From CAVQCX01 sp963711095 (GTDB lineage Bacteria > Pseudomonadota > Gammaproteobacteria > Chromatiales > Chromatiaceae): 64,000 bases of DNA. The stretch covers positions 62,001-126,000 of the forward strand of contig CAVQCX010000013.1 in the NCBI GenBank assembly GCA_963711095.1. Direction: 5' to 3'. Below the pieces are notes generated by a model that was given only the letters and a program-made list of their open reading frames with translations, had not been told where the DNA came from and searched no databases. Positions within the stretch are counted from its first letter, which is position 1; each line of letters starts with the position of its first letter. The position numbers were made by a program, and so were the translations under genes. Of the stretch, positions 38,401 through 47,567 are shown in pieces.

Positions 38401-38870
38401 ATCACCCCGCAACCCCGGCCCGGTCGCCGAGAGGGCTCTCCTCCTACACCGAGGGGACCCCGCCCCCGTAGGAGGCCAGCCCCCTGGCCGATCCGTCCCT
38501 GCCCCGCCCCCACCACCCCGCAACCCCGCAACCCCGGCCCAGTCGCCGAGAGGGCTCGCCTCCTACAACCAAGGGGACCCCGCCCCCGTAGGAGGCCAGC
38601 CCCCTGGCCGATCCGTCCCTGCCCCGCCCCCACCACCCCGCAACCCCGCAACCCCGGCCCGGTCGCCGAGAGGGCTCGCCTCCTACAACCAAGGGGACCC
38701 CACCCCCGTAGGAGGCCAGCCCCCTGGCCGATCCGTCCCTGCCCCCTCCACCTCGCAACCCCCGCAACCCCGGCCCGGTCGCCGAGAGGGCTCGCCTCCT
38801 ACAACCAAGGGGACCCTACCCCCGTAGGAGGCCAGCCCCCTGGCCGATCCGTCCCTGCCTCCGCCCCCAT
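38361..38870. repeat. 120-bp minisatellite, four and a fraction copies
   Basis: Units start with tggccgatccgtccctgcc at 38361, 38485, 38605, 38725 and 38841 (spacings 124, 120, 120, 116). Each contains the arms gcctcctac and gtaggaggc about 20 bases apart, which can form a hairpin resembling the common GTAGGAGCG-type REP sequences of gammaproteobacteria. The array lies just upstream of recQ. Confidence 0.92.
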
Positions 38871-38920
38871 CACCAAGGACCCCAGCCCCACAGGCGGCCC
38901 CAACCCGGTAGAATCCCCCC

Positions 38921-40981
38921 ATGACCCCCGCCCTGACTTCGAGCCCACCCTCGAGCGCGTCGGACGCCATCCACGCGACCCTGCGTCGGGTCTACGGCTA
39001 CGACCGCTTCCGCCCCCACCAGCAGGCCATCATCGAGCAGCTGATCGCCGGCGAGGACTGCTTCGTGCTGATGCCCACGGGCGGGGGCAAATCGCTCTGC
39101 TTCCAGATCCCGGCCATGCACCGAGCGGGGGTCGGCATCGTGGTCTCGCCGCTTATCTCGCTGATGAAGGACCAGGTCGACGCCTTGGTCGCCAACGGCG
39201 TAGCCGCGGCCTTCTACAATTCCAGCCTGGGCTCGGCGGAGGCCCGCCGGGTGCTCGCGCGGCTGCACGCCCACGAGCTTGAACTGCTCTATATCAGCCC
39301 CGAGCGGCTGATCAGCGGCGGCTTCCTGGAGCGACTCGACACCATCGACATCGCGCTCTTCGCCATCGACGAGGCCCACTGCGTCTCCCAGTGGGGCCAC
39401 GACTTCCGCCCCGAGTACGCGGCCCTCGGGGTGCTGCGCGAGCGCTTTCCCGAGGTGCCCCTGGTCGCACTCACCGCCACCGCCGACACCCAGACCCGCG
39501 AGGACATCGTGCGGGTGCTCGGCCTCGGGCGCGCCCACCGACACATCAGCGGGTTCGACCGGCCCAACATCCGCTACACGGTGCTGGAGAAGCACAAGCC
39601 CTTCGATCAGCTGATGCGCTTTCTCGCGACCCGGCGCGAGCAGTCCGGCATTGTTTACGCGCTGTCTCGCAAGAAGGTGGAAGAGGTCGCCGCGAACCTG
39701 GTGCAGCAGAGCATAGGTGCCGCGCCCTATCACGCGGGCCTCGGCGCCCGAGAGCGCGAAACCGTGCAGGAGCGTTTCCTGCGTGACGAGATCCAGGTGG
39801 TGGTGGCCACCGTGGCCTTCGGCATGGGGATCGACAAGCCCAACGTGCGCTTCGTGGTCCACTACGACCTGCCCAAGCACATCGAGGGCTACTACCAGGA
39901 GACCGGCCGCGCCGGGCGCGACGGCCTGGCCTCCGAGGCCCTGCTGCTCTACGGCCTGCAGGACGTCGCGACCGCCCGTGGTCTGATCGACAACGGCGAG
40001 AATCCCGAGCAGCGGCGCATCGAGATCCACAAGCTCAACGCCATGGTGGCGCTCGCCGAAGCCGTGACCTGCCGCCGCCAGGTCCTGCTCAACTACTTCG
40101 GCGAGAGCCTGCATCCCGCTCCAGCGTGGGACAATCCATCGGCCGCAGAACGCACCCAGAGCGACCACGCTTCGCCCCACTCTCCCTCAGGAGCAAATCC
40201 GCCGGGAGCGGATTTCGTCGCACGCAGCGCGCCCGAAGGGGGCCGAGCAGGATGCCCCGGCAACAAAGGGGCCGGGGGTGACGGCACCAACAACCGCCCT
40301 TCCCGGAGCTACCACTGCGGCAACTGCGACGTCTGCCTCGACCCGCCCGAGCGCTTCGACGCCACCGAGGACTCCCGCAAGGCACTGTCCTGCGTCTACC
40401 GCGTGGGCCAGCGTTTCGGCATCCGGCAGGTGATCGACGTACTGCGCGGCGCCAACACCGAGCGCATGCGCACCCTCGGCCACGACCGGCTGAGCACCTA
40501 CGGCATCGGTGCCGACAAGAGCGACGCGGAGTGGACCTCCATCATCCGCCAGCTCATCCACCACGGCTTCCTGGAGCAGGACATCGCCAGCTACTCGGTG
40601 CTCAAGCTCACCGAGGCGGCCCGCCCGCTGCTGCGCGGCGAGCAGTCCCTGGAGCTCGCCCGGCCCCGCATCAAGGAAAAGATCAAGAAGACCCGGCGCC
40701 CCGGCGCCGACGCCCAGGGCCCCTACGACGAGGCTCTGTTCGACCAGCTCCGTGCACTACGCAAACGCCTGGCCGACGCCGAGGGCAAGCCACCTTACAT
40801 CGTCTTCGGCGATGCCACCCTGATACAGATGGCCCGCCACAAGCCCCTGGACAAAGACGCGCTGCTCGCCATCAGTGGCGTGGGCCAGCACAAGCTGGAG
40901 AAATACGGCAGCGAGCTCCTCGCCACCATTGCCGGGTACTGTATGGGCGAGTCGACCGTGTCGGACCGGACCTTGCCCTGA
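38921..40981 (+). CDS. recQ: ATP-dependent DNA helicase RecQ with an insertion in the zinc domain
   Basis: A 686-residue RecQ. Helicase motifs: FRPHQQAIIEQLIAGEDCFV, Walker A MPTGGGKSLCFQIPA, DEAH FAIDEAHCVSQWGHDFRPEY, aromatic-rich loop region, and ETGRAGRDG. The zinc-binding part starts at CRRQVLLNYFGE but its second half, YHCGNCDVCLDPPE, is displaced by about 60 residues of low-complexity sequence. Winged-helix and HRDC domains follow (FDQLRALRKRLADAEGKPPY). Without the insert the length would be ~625, closer to the family norm. It unwinds DNA 3'-to-5' in recombination repair. Confidence 0.93.
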   Translation: MTPALTSSPPSSASDAIHATLRRVYGYDRFRPHQQAIIEQLIAGEDCFVLMPTGGGKSLCFQIPAMHRAGVGIVVSPLISLMKDQVDALVANGVAAAFYNSSLGSAEARRVLARLHAHELELLYISPERLISGGFLERLDTIDIALFAIDEAHCVSQWGHDFRPEYAALGVLRERFPEVPLVALTATADTQTREDIVRVLGLGRAHRHISGFDRPNIRYTVLEKHKPFDQLMRFLATRREQSGIVYALSRKKVEEVAANLVQQSIGAAPYHAGLGARERETVQERFLRDEIQVVVATVAFGMGIDKPNVRFVVHYDLPKHIEGYYQETGRAGRDGLASEALLLYGLQDVATARGLIDNGENPEQRRIEIHKLNAMVALAEAVTCRRQVLLNYFGESLHPAPAWDNPSAAERTQSDHASPHSPSGANPPGADFVARSAPEGGRAGCPGNKGAGGDGTNNRPSRSYHCGNCDVCLDPPERFDATEDSRKALSCVYRVGQRFGIRQVIDVLRGANTERMRTLGHDRLSTYGIGADKSDAEWTSIIRQLIHHGFLEQDIASYSVLKLTEAARPLLRGEQSLELARPRIKEKIKKTRRPGADAQGPYDEALFDQLRALRKRLADAEGKPPYIVFGDATLIQMARHKPLDKDALLAISGVGQHKLEKYGSELLATIAGYCMGESTVSDRTLP
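40120..40305. repeat. In-frame insertion in recQ, probable dispersed-repeat remnant
   Basis: About 186 bp encode the low-complexity insert in RecQ. It contains a palindrome aaatccgccgggagcggattt and Gly/Pro/Ser-biased translation, unlike the flanking conserved residues. Edges are estimated from where RecQ similarity stops and resumes. Confidence 0.6.
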
Positions 40982-41011
40982 GGATGGAAGCCCCGCATGC
41001 CTGCCGACGGC

Positions 41012-41260
41012 GTTGAACCTAGAAGCGGCAGTTGAACGGCCGCCAGGGTGCGTGCCGCGTGGTGTCTGGCAAGGCATAACGAGGCGGAATAGTGATTCTA
41101 TTCCAACGAGTTATAACGCCGCCAGGCGCCGCGCGGTGCGTGCCCTGGTGGTCGTAGCGGCCATCACCCGACGGGTGGGCATCAGGATTCTCCTTAACCA
41201 TGGTCCAATCAATCACTTGGTGGCGGCTCGAAGCGGTCAACTGCCGTTTCTAGGTTGAAC
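41012..41260. mobile_element. 249-bp MITE-like element
   Basis: The ends are 26-bp imperfect terminal inverted repeats: gttgaacctagaagcggcag at the left and, reverse-complemented, gttcaacctagaaacggcag at the right (three to four mismatches in 26). The centre (about 41078-41126) is a second palindrome around gaatagtgattctattcc. No transposase is encoded. The layout is that of a non-autonomous transposon; no clear target duplication is seen. Confidence 0.75.
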
Positions 41261-41471
41261 GGTCCGAGTGCCAGCTTCGCGCTGTGATGGCCTCGCCACC
41301 ACGCGCTTGTCTTGGCTCAGATCGCGAGCCCGTCGGCGGCGCATCAATTAATGTGATGAGCTATCTCCGGTAGTAAAGCCTATCTTCAGGTATGCAATTC
41401 ACCTGGTCAAAACCCATCTACTTCGCCGGCAGCGAACGGATCAGCTGCCCCCTACCGGCCAGGAGCTGTCA

Positions 41472-41681
41472 ATGTATCGTTTGATGATGTCCCAGAAGCT
41501 CACCCTCAATCACTTGGCGTCGGGAGTCCTGTCATCGTATCGACACACTGAGGTGGACCACTTCCAACAGTTCAGCGCCGCGCTGGAGGCTTGCAAGACG
41601 GCTAATCACCACGGGATGTCTCGTTACTATCTGCTCAACGAATCGAGCCAGGAGTATTACGATGGAAGCTGGATCGACTGA
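41472..41681 (+). CDS. Small hypothetical protein, 69 aa
   Basis: AGGAG lies seven bases before the ATG. The product (MYRLMMSQKLTLNHLASGVL start, SRYYLLNESSQEYYDGSWID end) is rich in Tyr, His and Ser, with no signal peptide. Base composition is lower in GC than the housekeeping genes. I do not recognise it. It lies between the MITE-like element and the decayed cassette, so it may be accessory. Confidence 0.5.
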   Translation: MYRLMMSQKLTLNHLASGVLSSYRHTEVDHFQQFSAALEACKTANHHGMSRYYLLNESSQEYYDGSWID

Positions 41682-41841
41682 CGGGGACCCCGCGAGACAC
41701 CGACCGAGCGAGCCGCTGCTCCTTCTTTGGATCTCCTTGTTTTCCTTGGCGTAGCGACCCCAAGAGCAGCAGGCACGTTGCTTGTCGCTCCCACTTCGCC
41801 GAGCGGCCTGTCGCGTCTGGCTTATCCCGGGGCGCGTGGCA

Positions 41842-42444
41842 TTACGCAGGTTGTCTTTGGCTAGCACGCCGATCCGCCACAGGCTTTCCCGGTACCCCGA
41901 GTCGACCGCCTCCCCCCAACCAACGAATGAAGAAATTCACGAGGCTCCCAATGGCAACAGCGGCTCCCCATATGATGCCCAGTATGGAGCCGACAGTCTG
42001 GGCCAGATAGGGTCGCGTGAAGATGAGGCGGTGCTTCTCGTCGCCGGCCTTCGAGCCGCCCAGCCCTTTGGTGTGCAGGACACAACGGCCAGGGCTCGTG
42101 ATCGTGAATCCCCGATCTGAGATGCGCACTTTCGAAAAGCTGGACGATCTCTACCGGAACAGAGCCATGCGCCCTTTCACAGAGGTACCGCCTGCACCGG
42201 TCAGCTCGAAGCTGAGGCCAGCGAAGCGGCTGGTGAGCAGCGGTCTCTCCAGCCACAGAATCACCCGGCCCGGCTCGGCGAGATCGGCGGTCTGCTCGGC
42301 CTGCAGCGGGAGGCTGCAGATGCGGTTCTGTTCGCCCAACTTCACCACTGTCATGATGAAGAGCCAAAGCCGAAACACCCCGAGGCCGAAGACCGGCCAG
42401 GAAAGCCAGAGACCGTAGTTGTGGAAAGTGGTCAGTATGACCAT
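41842..42444 (-). pseudogene. Decayed copy of the membrane-protein gene at 46947-47492
   Basis: Starting at MVILTTFHNYGLWLSWPVFG it matches the intact gene throughout, but an in-frame TAG (at 42151-42153) replaces the CAA-type Gln codon in LLRQRSSSFSK, and the normal stop is lost so the frame runs on (RWLGGGGRLGVPGKPVADR). Both lesions show it is no longer functional. Confidence 0.85.
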
Positions 42445-42518
42445 GAGCGGCCCCCTTCGCCAATTTCCATTCAGCTCTATGCCGCTGGCTGCGTCGGATC
42501 CTCCGAACGCCGTCCACG

Positions 42519-42802
42519 TCAATCCAGGGTGTTGTTGAAATCGTCGCGGTGGGCATCACAGCGGCACCTCTTATCCCAGGGCCGCGGACACTTCCTGATG
42601 AGCGAGATGCGGCTGTCCCCTTCTGTTTCGGCCGGGGGCCCGACAGGCCCATGGTCTCCTCGCCGGTAAGCTCATCCCACAACTTCGCCAGGGTATAGAC
42701 CCCGCACACGGGGCAGAGGAAATACGAATCGGTGACCTCATCGCCCATGGTGGCGCCCGAGCTAGAGGCGATGCGGGCACATTCCGCTGTTTGGGGGTCC
42801 AA
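42519..42802 (-). pseudogene. Decayed copy of the cysteine-rich gene at 47568-47867
   Basis: It shares MGDEVTDSYFLCPVCGVYTL with the intact gene, but the first CxxC pair is lost and a 1-base deletion (cagaagggg against caggaagggg) shifts the frame, after which the third frame still encodes the expected tail (CRCDAHRD then DFNNTLD and a stop at 42519). Confidence 0.85.
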
Positions 42803-42884
42803 CCGCGCGGGCGGATCAGGTTAAAGTGTCGGTCTCTGACCGGCCGCCTGGGCCCGAGTCCATTCCAGTCCTCACGGAGGCTTG

Positions 42885-45182
42885 ATGCGAGCCAAGAATT
42901 TGCTGTTGCGCGCATTGACTGCGCTGGTGCTCGTGGCCCAGCTGCTACCCGCCTGGTGCGCCGACACGCCGCCCGCGGACAAACAGCCGTCCCGGGCGGA
43001 GGCCCAGGCGATGATCGATAGCCTGGAGGATCCGGAAGCCAGGGCCAAGCTCATCGCCCAGCTGCGTCTCCTGGCCAAGGCCAGCGGGCAACAGCCGTTG
43101 GAACACAATGCGGTGGTCTCCGCCACCGCCGACCTGCTGCGGGAGGTCTCCACGCGCGTGGCCGAGGTGGGCAGGTCGATCGCCCGAATGGGCGGCATCA
43201 TCAACGAGCTGCCCGCGGCGGCGCACTGGGTTCAGCGGACGGCCCGGGACCCGGCGGCGCGGGAGCGCTGGGGTCGCGGCCTCGCCCAGCTGGCGATCGT
43301 GCTCGCGGCCGCCTATTTCGCCTATTGGCTGATCGGGCGCCTGCTGCGGCGGGGCCGACGCTTTCCCTCCGAGTCCCGGCCGGCCACCGTGCTCGGGCGG
43401 CTGGGGGTGCTCGCCGCCAAGCTGGGCCTCGACCTGCTGCCGATCGTCGGCTTCGCCGCCGCCGGTTACCTGGCCCTGAGCAGCCTGGACCCGGAGGCGC
43501 AGATTCGCATCATTCCCCTGGCCTGGATCAATGCCTCCATCATTGCCAAGACCCTGATGGCACTGGGCGACGCGGCACTGGCGCCGGGCCTGCCACAGCT
43601 GCGGGTGTACGGGGGATCCGACGAAACCGCCGAGTACCTGCGCATCTGGCTGCGGCGCCTCAGTACGACCCTGGTGTATGGGTTCATGGGGCTGCAGGCG
43701 GCGGCGCTGCTCGGGCTGAAGGCCGGAACCTACGACCTTACGCTCAGTCTGTTGGGTCTGGTGGCGCTGGCTATGGTGCTGATCCTGGTGCTGCAGAACC
43801 GCAAGCCGGTGGCGGAATTCATCCAGGGTGACCAGTCGGAGCAGGCACCGGGCCATGCCGGCATCCGGCTGCTGCGGCGCCGCGCGGGCCAGATCTGGCA
43901 CCTGCTGGCGAGCTTGTATCTGGTCCTGCTCTACGGCGTGTGGATGCTGAAAGTCGCCCACGGATTCGTCTACATCGTCAAAGGCACCCTGTTCAGCTTC
44001 GTCGTCATAGCGGTGGCACGTGCGGCCTTGCAGCTGATCGGCACCCTGTTCGATCGTGGTCTGCGGGTCAGCAAGGAGCTGCGGCAGCGCTATCCGGAGC
44101 TTGAAGCCCGCGCGAACCGCTACTTCCCGGCGCTGAACAGCGTCGTGAACGGCCTGATCTACCTGGTGGCCGCCCTGGCGCTGCTGGAGTCCTGGGGCTT
44201 CGACGCCATCGGATGGGCGCTGAGCGGGCCCGGCCGGGTGCTGGGCAGCACGCTGGCGCGGATCGGCCTGATCGTGCTCATCGCCCTGCTGGTCTGGGAG
44301 GCCGCCAGCGGCATGGTGGAGCGGTTTGTGTCCGACAAAGACGGTGACGGCCGGGTCCAGGTGGTCAGTGCCCGGACCAAGACCCTGCTCACGGTAGGGC
44401 GCAACGCGCTGCTGGTGATGATCGGGGTTGTCTCCACCCTGATGGTGCTGTCCGAGCTGGGCGTGAATACCGGCCCGCTGCTGGCCGGCGCCGGGGTGCT
44501 CGGCCTGGCGGTCGGCTTCGGTGCCCAGCGGCTGGTGCAGGACGTCATCACCGGCGTTTTCATCCTGTTCCAGGACCTCATGGCCGTCGGGGACGTGGTA
44601 AAGGTCGGCGACAAAGCCGGGCTGGTGGAGGCCCTGTCCATACGCTCGGTACGCCTGCGCGACCTGGCCGGCGTCGTGCATACCATTCCGTTCAGCGCCA
44701 TCGACAGCCTGAGCAATCTGACCAAGGATTTCTCCTGCTACGTGTTCGACGTGGGTGTCGCCTATCGGGAGGACGTTGACGAGGTGATGGCGTTGTTGAC
44801 GCAGATCGGCGCGGAGCTACAGGCGGACGCCGAGCTCGGCCCCCTGATGCTCGAGCCCATCGAGGTGATGGGGGTGGACGCCTTTGCCGATTCCGCGGTC
44901 ATCATCAAGGGGCGGCTGAAGACCCTGCCGCTGAAGCAATGGCAGGTAGGCCGTGCATTCAACCGCTTGGTGAAGCTGCGCTTCGACGCCGCGGGCATCG
45001 AAATCCCGTTCCCCCATCGGACCGTCTATTTCGGCGTGGACAAAGACGGCGGCGCACCGGCGGCGCGGCTCCAGATGGAGCGCAGCGGCGCGGTGCCGGC
45101 GTCGGCACCGAAGACCCCGTCCGACGAGGAACTGGCCGTCCTTGCGGGCGTGCCCACCGCCGATCCGGACACCGATGACTGA
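42885..45182 (+). CDS. Large MscS-family mechanosensitive channel (YbiO-like)
   Basis: GGAGG lies four bases before the ATG at 42885. The 765-residue protein has a signal peptide (LLLRALTALVLVAQLLPAWC), a periplasmic helical region, about ten membrane helices, and a C-terminal MscS core: TM3 and beta domain signature AGVLGLAVGFGAQRLVQDVI, FQDLMAVGDVVKVGDKAGLV, then the alpha/beta domain (DVGVAYREDVDEVMALLTQI ... GRAFNRLVKLRFDAAGIEIP). It protects against osmotic downshock. Long proteins of this sort resemble YbiO/YbdG/MscK in layout. Confidence 0.9.
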   Translation: MRAKNLLLRALTALVLVAQLLPAWCADTPPADKQPSRAEAQAMIDSLEDPEARAKLIAQLRLLAKASGQQPLEHNAVVSATADLLREVSTRVAEVGRSIARMGGIINELPAAAHWVQRTARDPAARERWGRGLAQLAIVLAAAYFAYWLIGRLLRRGRRFPSESRPATVLGRLGVLAAKLGLDLLPIVGFAAAGYLALSSLDPEAQIRIIPLAWINASIIAKTLMALGDAALAPGLPQLRVYGGSDETAEYLRIWLRRLSTTLVYGFMGLQAAALLGLKAGTYDLTLSLLGLVALAMVLILVLQNRKPVAEFIQGDQSEQAPGHAGIRLLRRRAGQIWHLLASLYLVLLYGVWMLKVAHGFVYIVKGTLFSFVVIAVARAALQLIGTLFDRGLRVSKELRQRYPELEARANRYFPALNSVVNGLIYLVAALALLESWGFDAIGWALSGPGRVLGSTLARIGLIVLIALLVWEAASGMVERFVSDKDGDGRVQVVSARTKTLLTVGRNALLVMIGVVSTLMVLSELGVNTGPLLAGAGVLGLAVGFGAQRLVQDVITGVFILFQDLMAVGDVVKVGDKAGLVEALSIRSVRLRDLAGVVHTIPFSAIDSLSNLTKDFSCYVFDVGVAYREDVDEVMALLTQIGAELQADAELGPLMLEPIEVMGVDAFADSAVIIKGRLKTLPLKQWQVGRAFNRLVKLRFDAAGIEIPFPHRTVYFGVDKDGGAPAARLQMERSGAVPASAPKTPSDEELAVLAGVPTADPDTDD

Positions 45183-45303
45183 CCTGCGGTTGTCAGCGGA
45201 GCATCGGGTCCGCGCCGATCCCGGGAAGCCCGCTCCGCCATGCGCCGGATGGCCGCAATGCGGCGCCAGGGCCTGTCAGGGACCCTACCGCCGGTAGTCC
45301 GGC

Positions 45304-46275
45304 TCATAGCCATTTCTTCTTGCGGAACAGGAGCAGGAGCCCCGTAGCCAACCCCACCATCACCCCCATCAGGATGAAGTATCCGGCTCGGGTGTGCAGC
45401 TCCGGCATGTTGTCGAAGTTCATGCCGTAGATGCCGGCGAGAAAGCTCAAGGGTACGAAGATGGCGGTAATGATGGTAAGCACCCGCATGATCTGGCTCA
45501 GGCGGTGCGACGCCACCGAGATGTAACCGTCGATCAGATCCGACGCCAGCTCGTAATACAGATCGGTCAGGCTGGCGGCACGCTCCTGCTGTTCGTAGAA
45601 ATCATTAATCTCGTGCTCCAGGTCGGCGCGGATCCCGGGCGGCCCGTCGTTGCGCAGTTGCGTGGCGACCTGTCTATGGTAGTGCAGGGTCCGCCGCAGC
45701 CGCGTCAGGTCCCCCTTGTGACGCACCAGCGTGCCGAGCAGGGCATCCCTGGGATGGTCGACGATCTCCCGCTCCAGTACTTCCAGCCGGGGCTCCACGT
45801 TCAGCAGCATCCCCAGGTAGCGTTGTGCCATCAGCCGGCACAGGCGTAGCGCCAGGGCGTCGCAGCCCTTGGCAGGCAGGGCCTGTCCACCGCGCACTTC
45901 GGCGCGCAAGCGCTCGATGCTGGGCGACGGACCCGAATGCCGGGTGACCAGAAAGCGACGGCCGACGAACAACGCCAGCTGGATGGTGGCGCAGTCTATG
46001 TCGTCCGAGTCCGCCGACAGGCCTTTAAACAGCAGGAAACTGTAGTCCTCGAAGGCCTCGATCTTGGGCGGGTGGCGGTCGCGCTGGGCATCCTGGATGG
46101 CGAGCGGGTGCAGCTCAAAGCGCCGTTGCAGCAGATCTCGCTCCGGCTCCGCGGGCTCCCCGTAAAGATCCAGCCAGAGCCAGCTGTCCGGGTCCTGTTC
46201 CCAGGCATCGATCAGCTCCGGCCCCCCTTCGGTCAGCGTGGCATCCGCACTTCGGTACAGAAGGGTGGTCAGCAT
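45304..46275 (-). CDS. corA: CorA-family Mg2+/Co2+ transporter
   Basis: A 323-residue 2-TM-GxN protein. The C-terminus has TM1 IITAIFVPLSFLAGIYGMNF with the YGMNF selectivity signature, an acidic periplasmic loop (DNMPELHTRAG), and TM2 followed by a basic tail (LLLLFRKKKWL). The N-terminal soluble part is the usual alpha/beta funnel. It makes a pentameric channel for divalent cations (ZntB-type zinc export is an alternative). It converges on the MscS gene. Confidence 0.88.
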   Translation of the reverse strand: MLTTLLYRSADATLTEGGPELIDAWEQDPDSWLWLDLYGEPAEPERDLLQRRFELHPLAIQDAQRDRHPPKIEAFEDYSFLLFKGLSADSDDIDCATIQLALFVGRRFLVTRHSGPSPSIERLRAEVRGGQALPAKGCDALALRLCRLMAQRYLGMLLNVEPRLEVLEREIVDHPRDALLGTLVRHKGDLTRLRRTLHYHRQVATQLRNDGPPGIRADLEHEINDFYEQQERAASLTDLYYELASDLIDGYISVASHRLSQIMRVLTIITAIFVPLSFLAGIYGMNFDNMPELHTRAGYFILMGVMVGLATGLLLLFRKKKWL

Positions 46276-46508
46276 CGGGGACTCCTTGCGACGGCCGGTC
46301 GCCGGTTAGGCGAGCATTAACCACAGGCCACTGGGAGCCGGAGTCTGATGCCCGCAGACTGCGCTTGGCTGGAGCCGAATTCTCGCTGACCCCTGCGACC
46401 TATGCTTTCGCCACGACAGTGGCAACCGGCACGCCGGCCCGAAGCTGATGCATACGGGATTGTGAAGCGGCATTTTCAGGTGCTCTGGCATAACATCCTG
46501 AGGTCAAA
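46276..46508. other. Intergenic region upstream of corA
   Basis: About 230 bp between corA and the first structured element; it should hold the corA promoter. I see no gene. Confidence 0.35.
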
Positions 46509-46835
46509 TGACCCCCGGCAAAGCCGGGGGCTTATTGGGTGAGCGCCCCGAGGGCGCCATGAAACCTGGAGCCGCCCCTGGCGGCTGGGCGATTGCTCCA
46601 GCAACTGACTCCGCTCTCTCTAGCGATCCGGGGTGGGTCTGGCGGGACCGTGAGCCGCCTGGACGGCGGCTCCCGAGCCTCCAGGGATGGATTCACGGCG
46701 TGTCCCGACGGTCCCATCCCGGACCGCACTCCCGCAACGCTCCGCTAGGCACTCAGACCCTCTTTTCAGGCCGACCGCCGCAAAGGTCAAACCTCGTGAG
46801 TCCCCCGGCAAAGCCGGGGGTTTCCCCAAGTGAAT
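46509..46835. mobile_element. Structured ~330-bp element, copy 1
   Basis: Begins tgacccccggcaaagccggg and ends with a second copy of the hairpin cccccggcaaagccggggg followed by ttt and caagtgaat. Between them are several strong palindromes (agccgcccctggcggct, gagccgcctggacggcggctc, gcgccccgagggcgc). No protein is evident. The whole unit recurs in direct orientation at 47933 with a 5-bp indel and few substitutions, and both copies are preceded by a similar aggtyaaa motif. End hairpins without terminal inverted repeats are typical of IS200/IS605-like elements; a structured RNA is also possible. Confidence 0.75.
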
Positions 46836-46946
46836 GACTTCGCTCACGGTTGCTCTTGCCCCACCAGGGTCTCGAAAGAACAAGGAATTTCTCAAGGCAT
46901 ATAAAGAGCCCCGACTGCCGCAGGCTGTTTCAGTACCCCGACTCGC

Positions 46947-47492
46947 TCACGGACCGCCGCCCTCCAACAAACGAATGAAGAAATTCACGAGGCTCCCGAT
47001 GACAAGAACGGCGCCCAGTATGATGCCCAGTATGGAGCCGACAGTCTGGGCCAGATAGGGTCGCATCAAGATGAGACGGTGTTTCTCGTCGCCAGCCGTC
47101 GGGCCGCCCAGCCCTTTGGTGTGCAGGACATAGCGGCCGGGGCTGGTGATCGTGAAGACCCGATCTGCTATGCGCACCTTCGAAAAGCTGGACGATCTTT
47201 GTCGCAACAGAGCCATGCGCCCTTTCAGAGCGGTACCGTCTGCGCCGGTCAGCTCGAAGCTGAGGCCCGCGAAGCGGCTGGTGAGCAGCGGTCCCTCCAG
47301 CCAGAGAATCACCGGGCCCGCCTCGGCAAGATCGACGGTCTGCTCGGCCCGCAGTGGGAGGCTGCAGATACGGTTCTTTTCGCTCAACTTCACCACGGTC
47401 ATGATGAAGAGCCAGAGCAGAAAGACCCCGAGACCGAATACCGGCCAGGAAAGCCAGAGGCCGTGCTTGTGGAAAGAGGTCAGTATGACCAT
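46947..47492 (-). CDS. Hypothetical membrane protein of cassette, intact copy
   Basis: The ATG at 47492 follows GGGGAGG at six bases. The 181-residue protein has an N-terminal helix (SWPVFGLGVFLLWLFIMTVV), a soluble beta-rich middle (VILWLEGPLLTSRFAGLSFE ... FTITSPGRYVLHTKGL) and a C-terminal helix (VGSILGIILGAVLVIGSLVN). I do not recognise it. It is 75 bp downstream of the cysteine-rich gene; the pair exists twice in the window, the other copy being decayed. Confidence 0.75.
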   Translation of the reverse strand: MVILTSFHKHGLWLSWPVFGLGVFLLWLFIMTVVKLSEKNRICSLPLRAEQTVDLAEAGPVILWLEGPLLTSRFAGLSFELTGADGTALKGRMALLRQRSSSFSKVRIADRVFTITSPGRYVLHTKGLGGPTAGDEKHRLILMRPYLAQTVGSILGIILGAVLVIGSLVNFFIRLLEGGGP

Positions 47493-47567
47493 GAATGCCT
47501 CCCCTTTGCCAATTTCCATTCAGATCTATCCCGGTAGCTGCGTCGGATACCCCGGACACTGCCCCCG

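Noticed and set aside
38361..38870. Possible CRISPR array
   Set aside because: Unit is ~120 bp and repeated throughout without unique spacers; it is a minisatellite.
41019..41240. Open frame within the MITE-like element
   Set aside because: The inverted-repeat structure explains the sequence and there is no coding signal.
42945..44681. Long antisense frame opposite the MscS gene
   Set aside because: Gln/Arg-rich translation without motifs, opposite a clear channel gene.
46508..46837. Plus-strand open frame inside the 330-bp element (MTPGKAGGLLGER start)
   Set aside because: It recurs identically with the other element copy, is built over palindromes, and has no protein-family signal; a chance frame in a repeated element.
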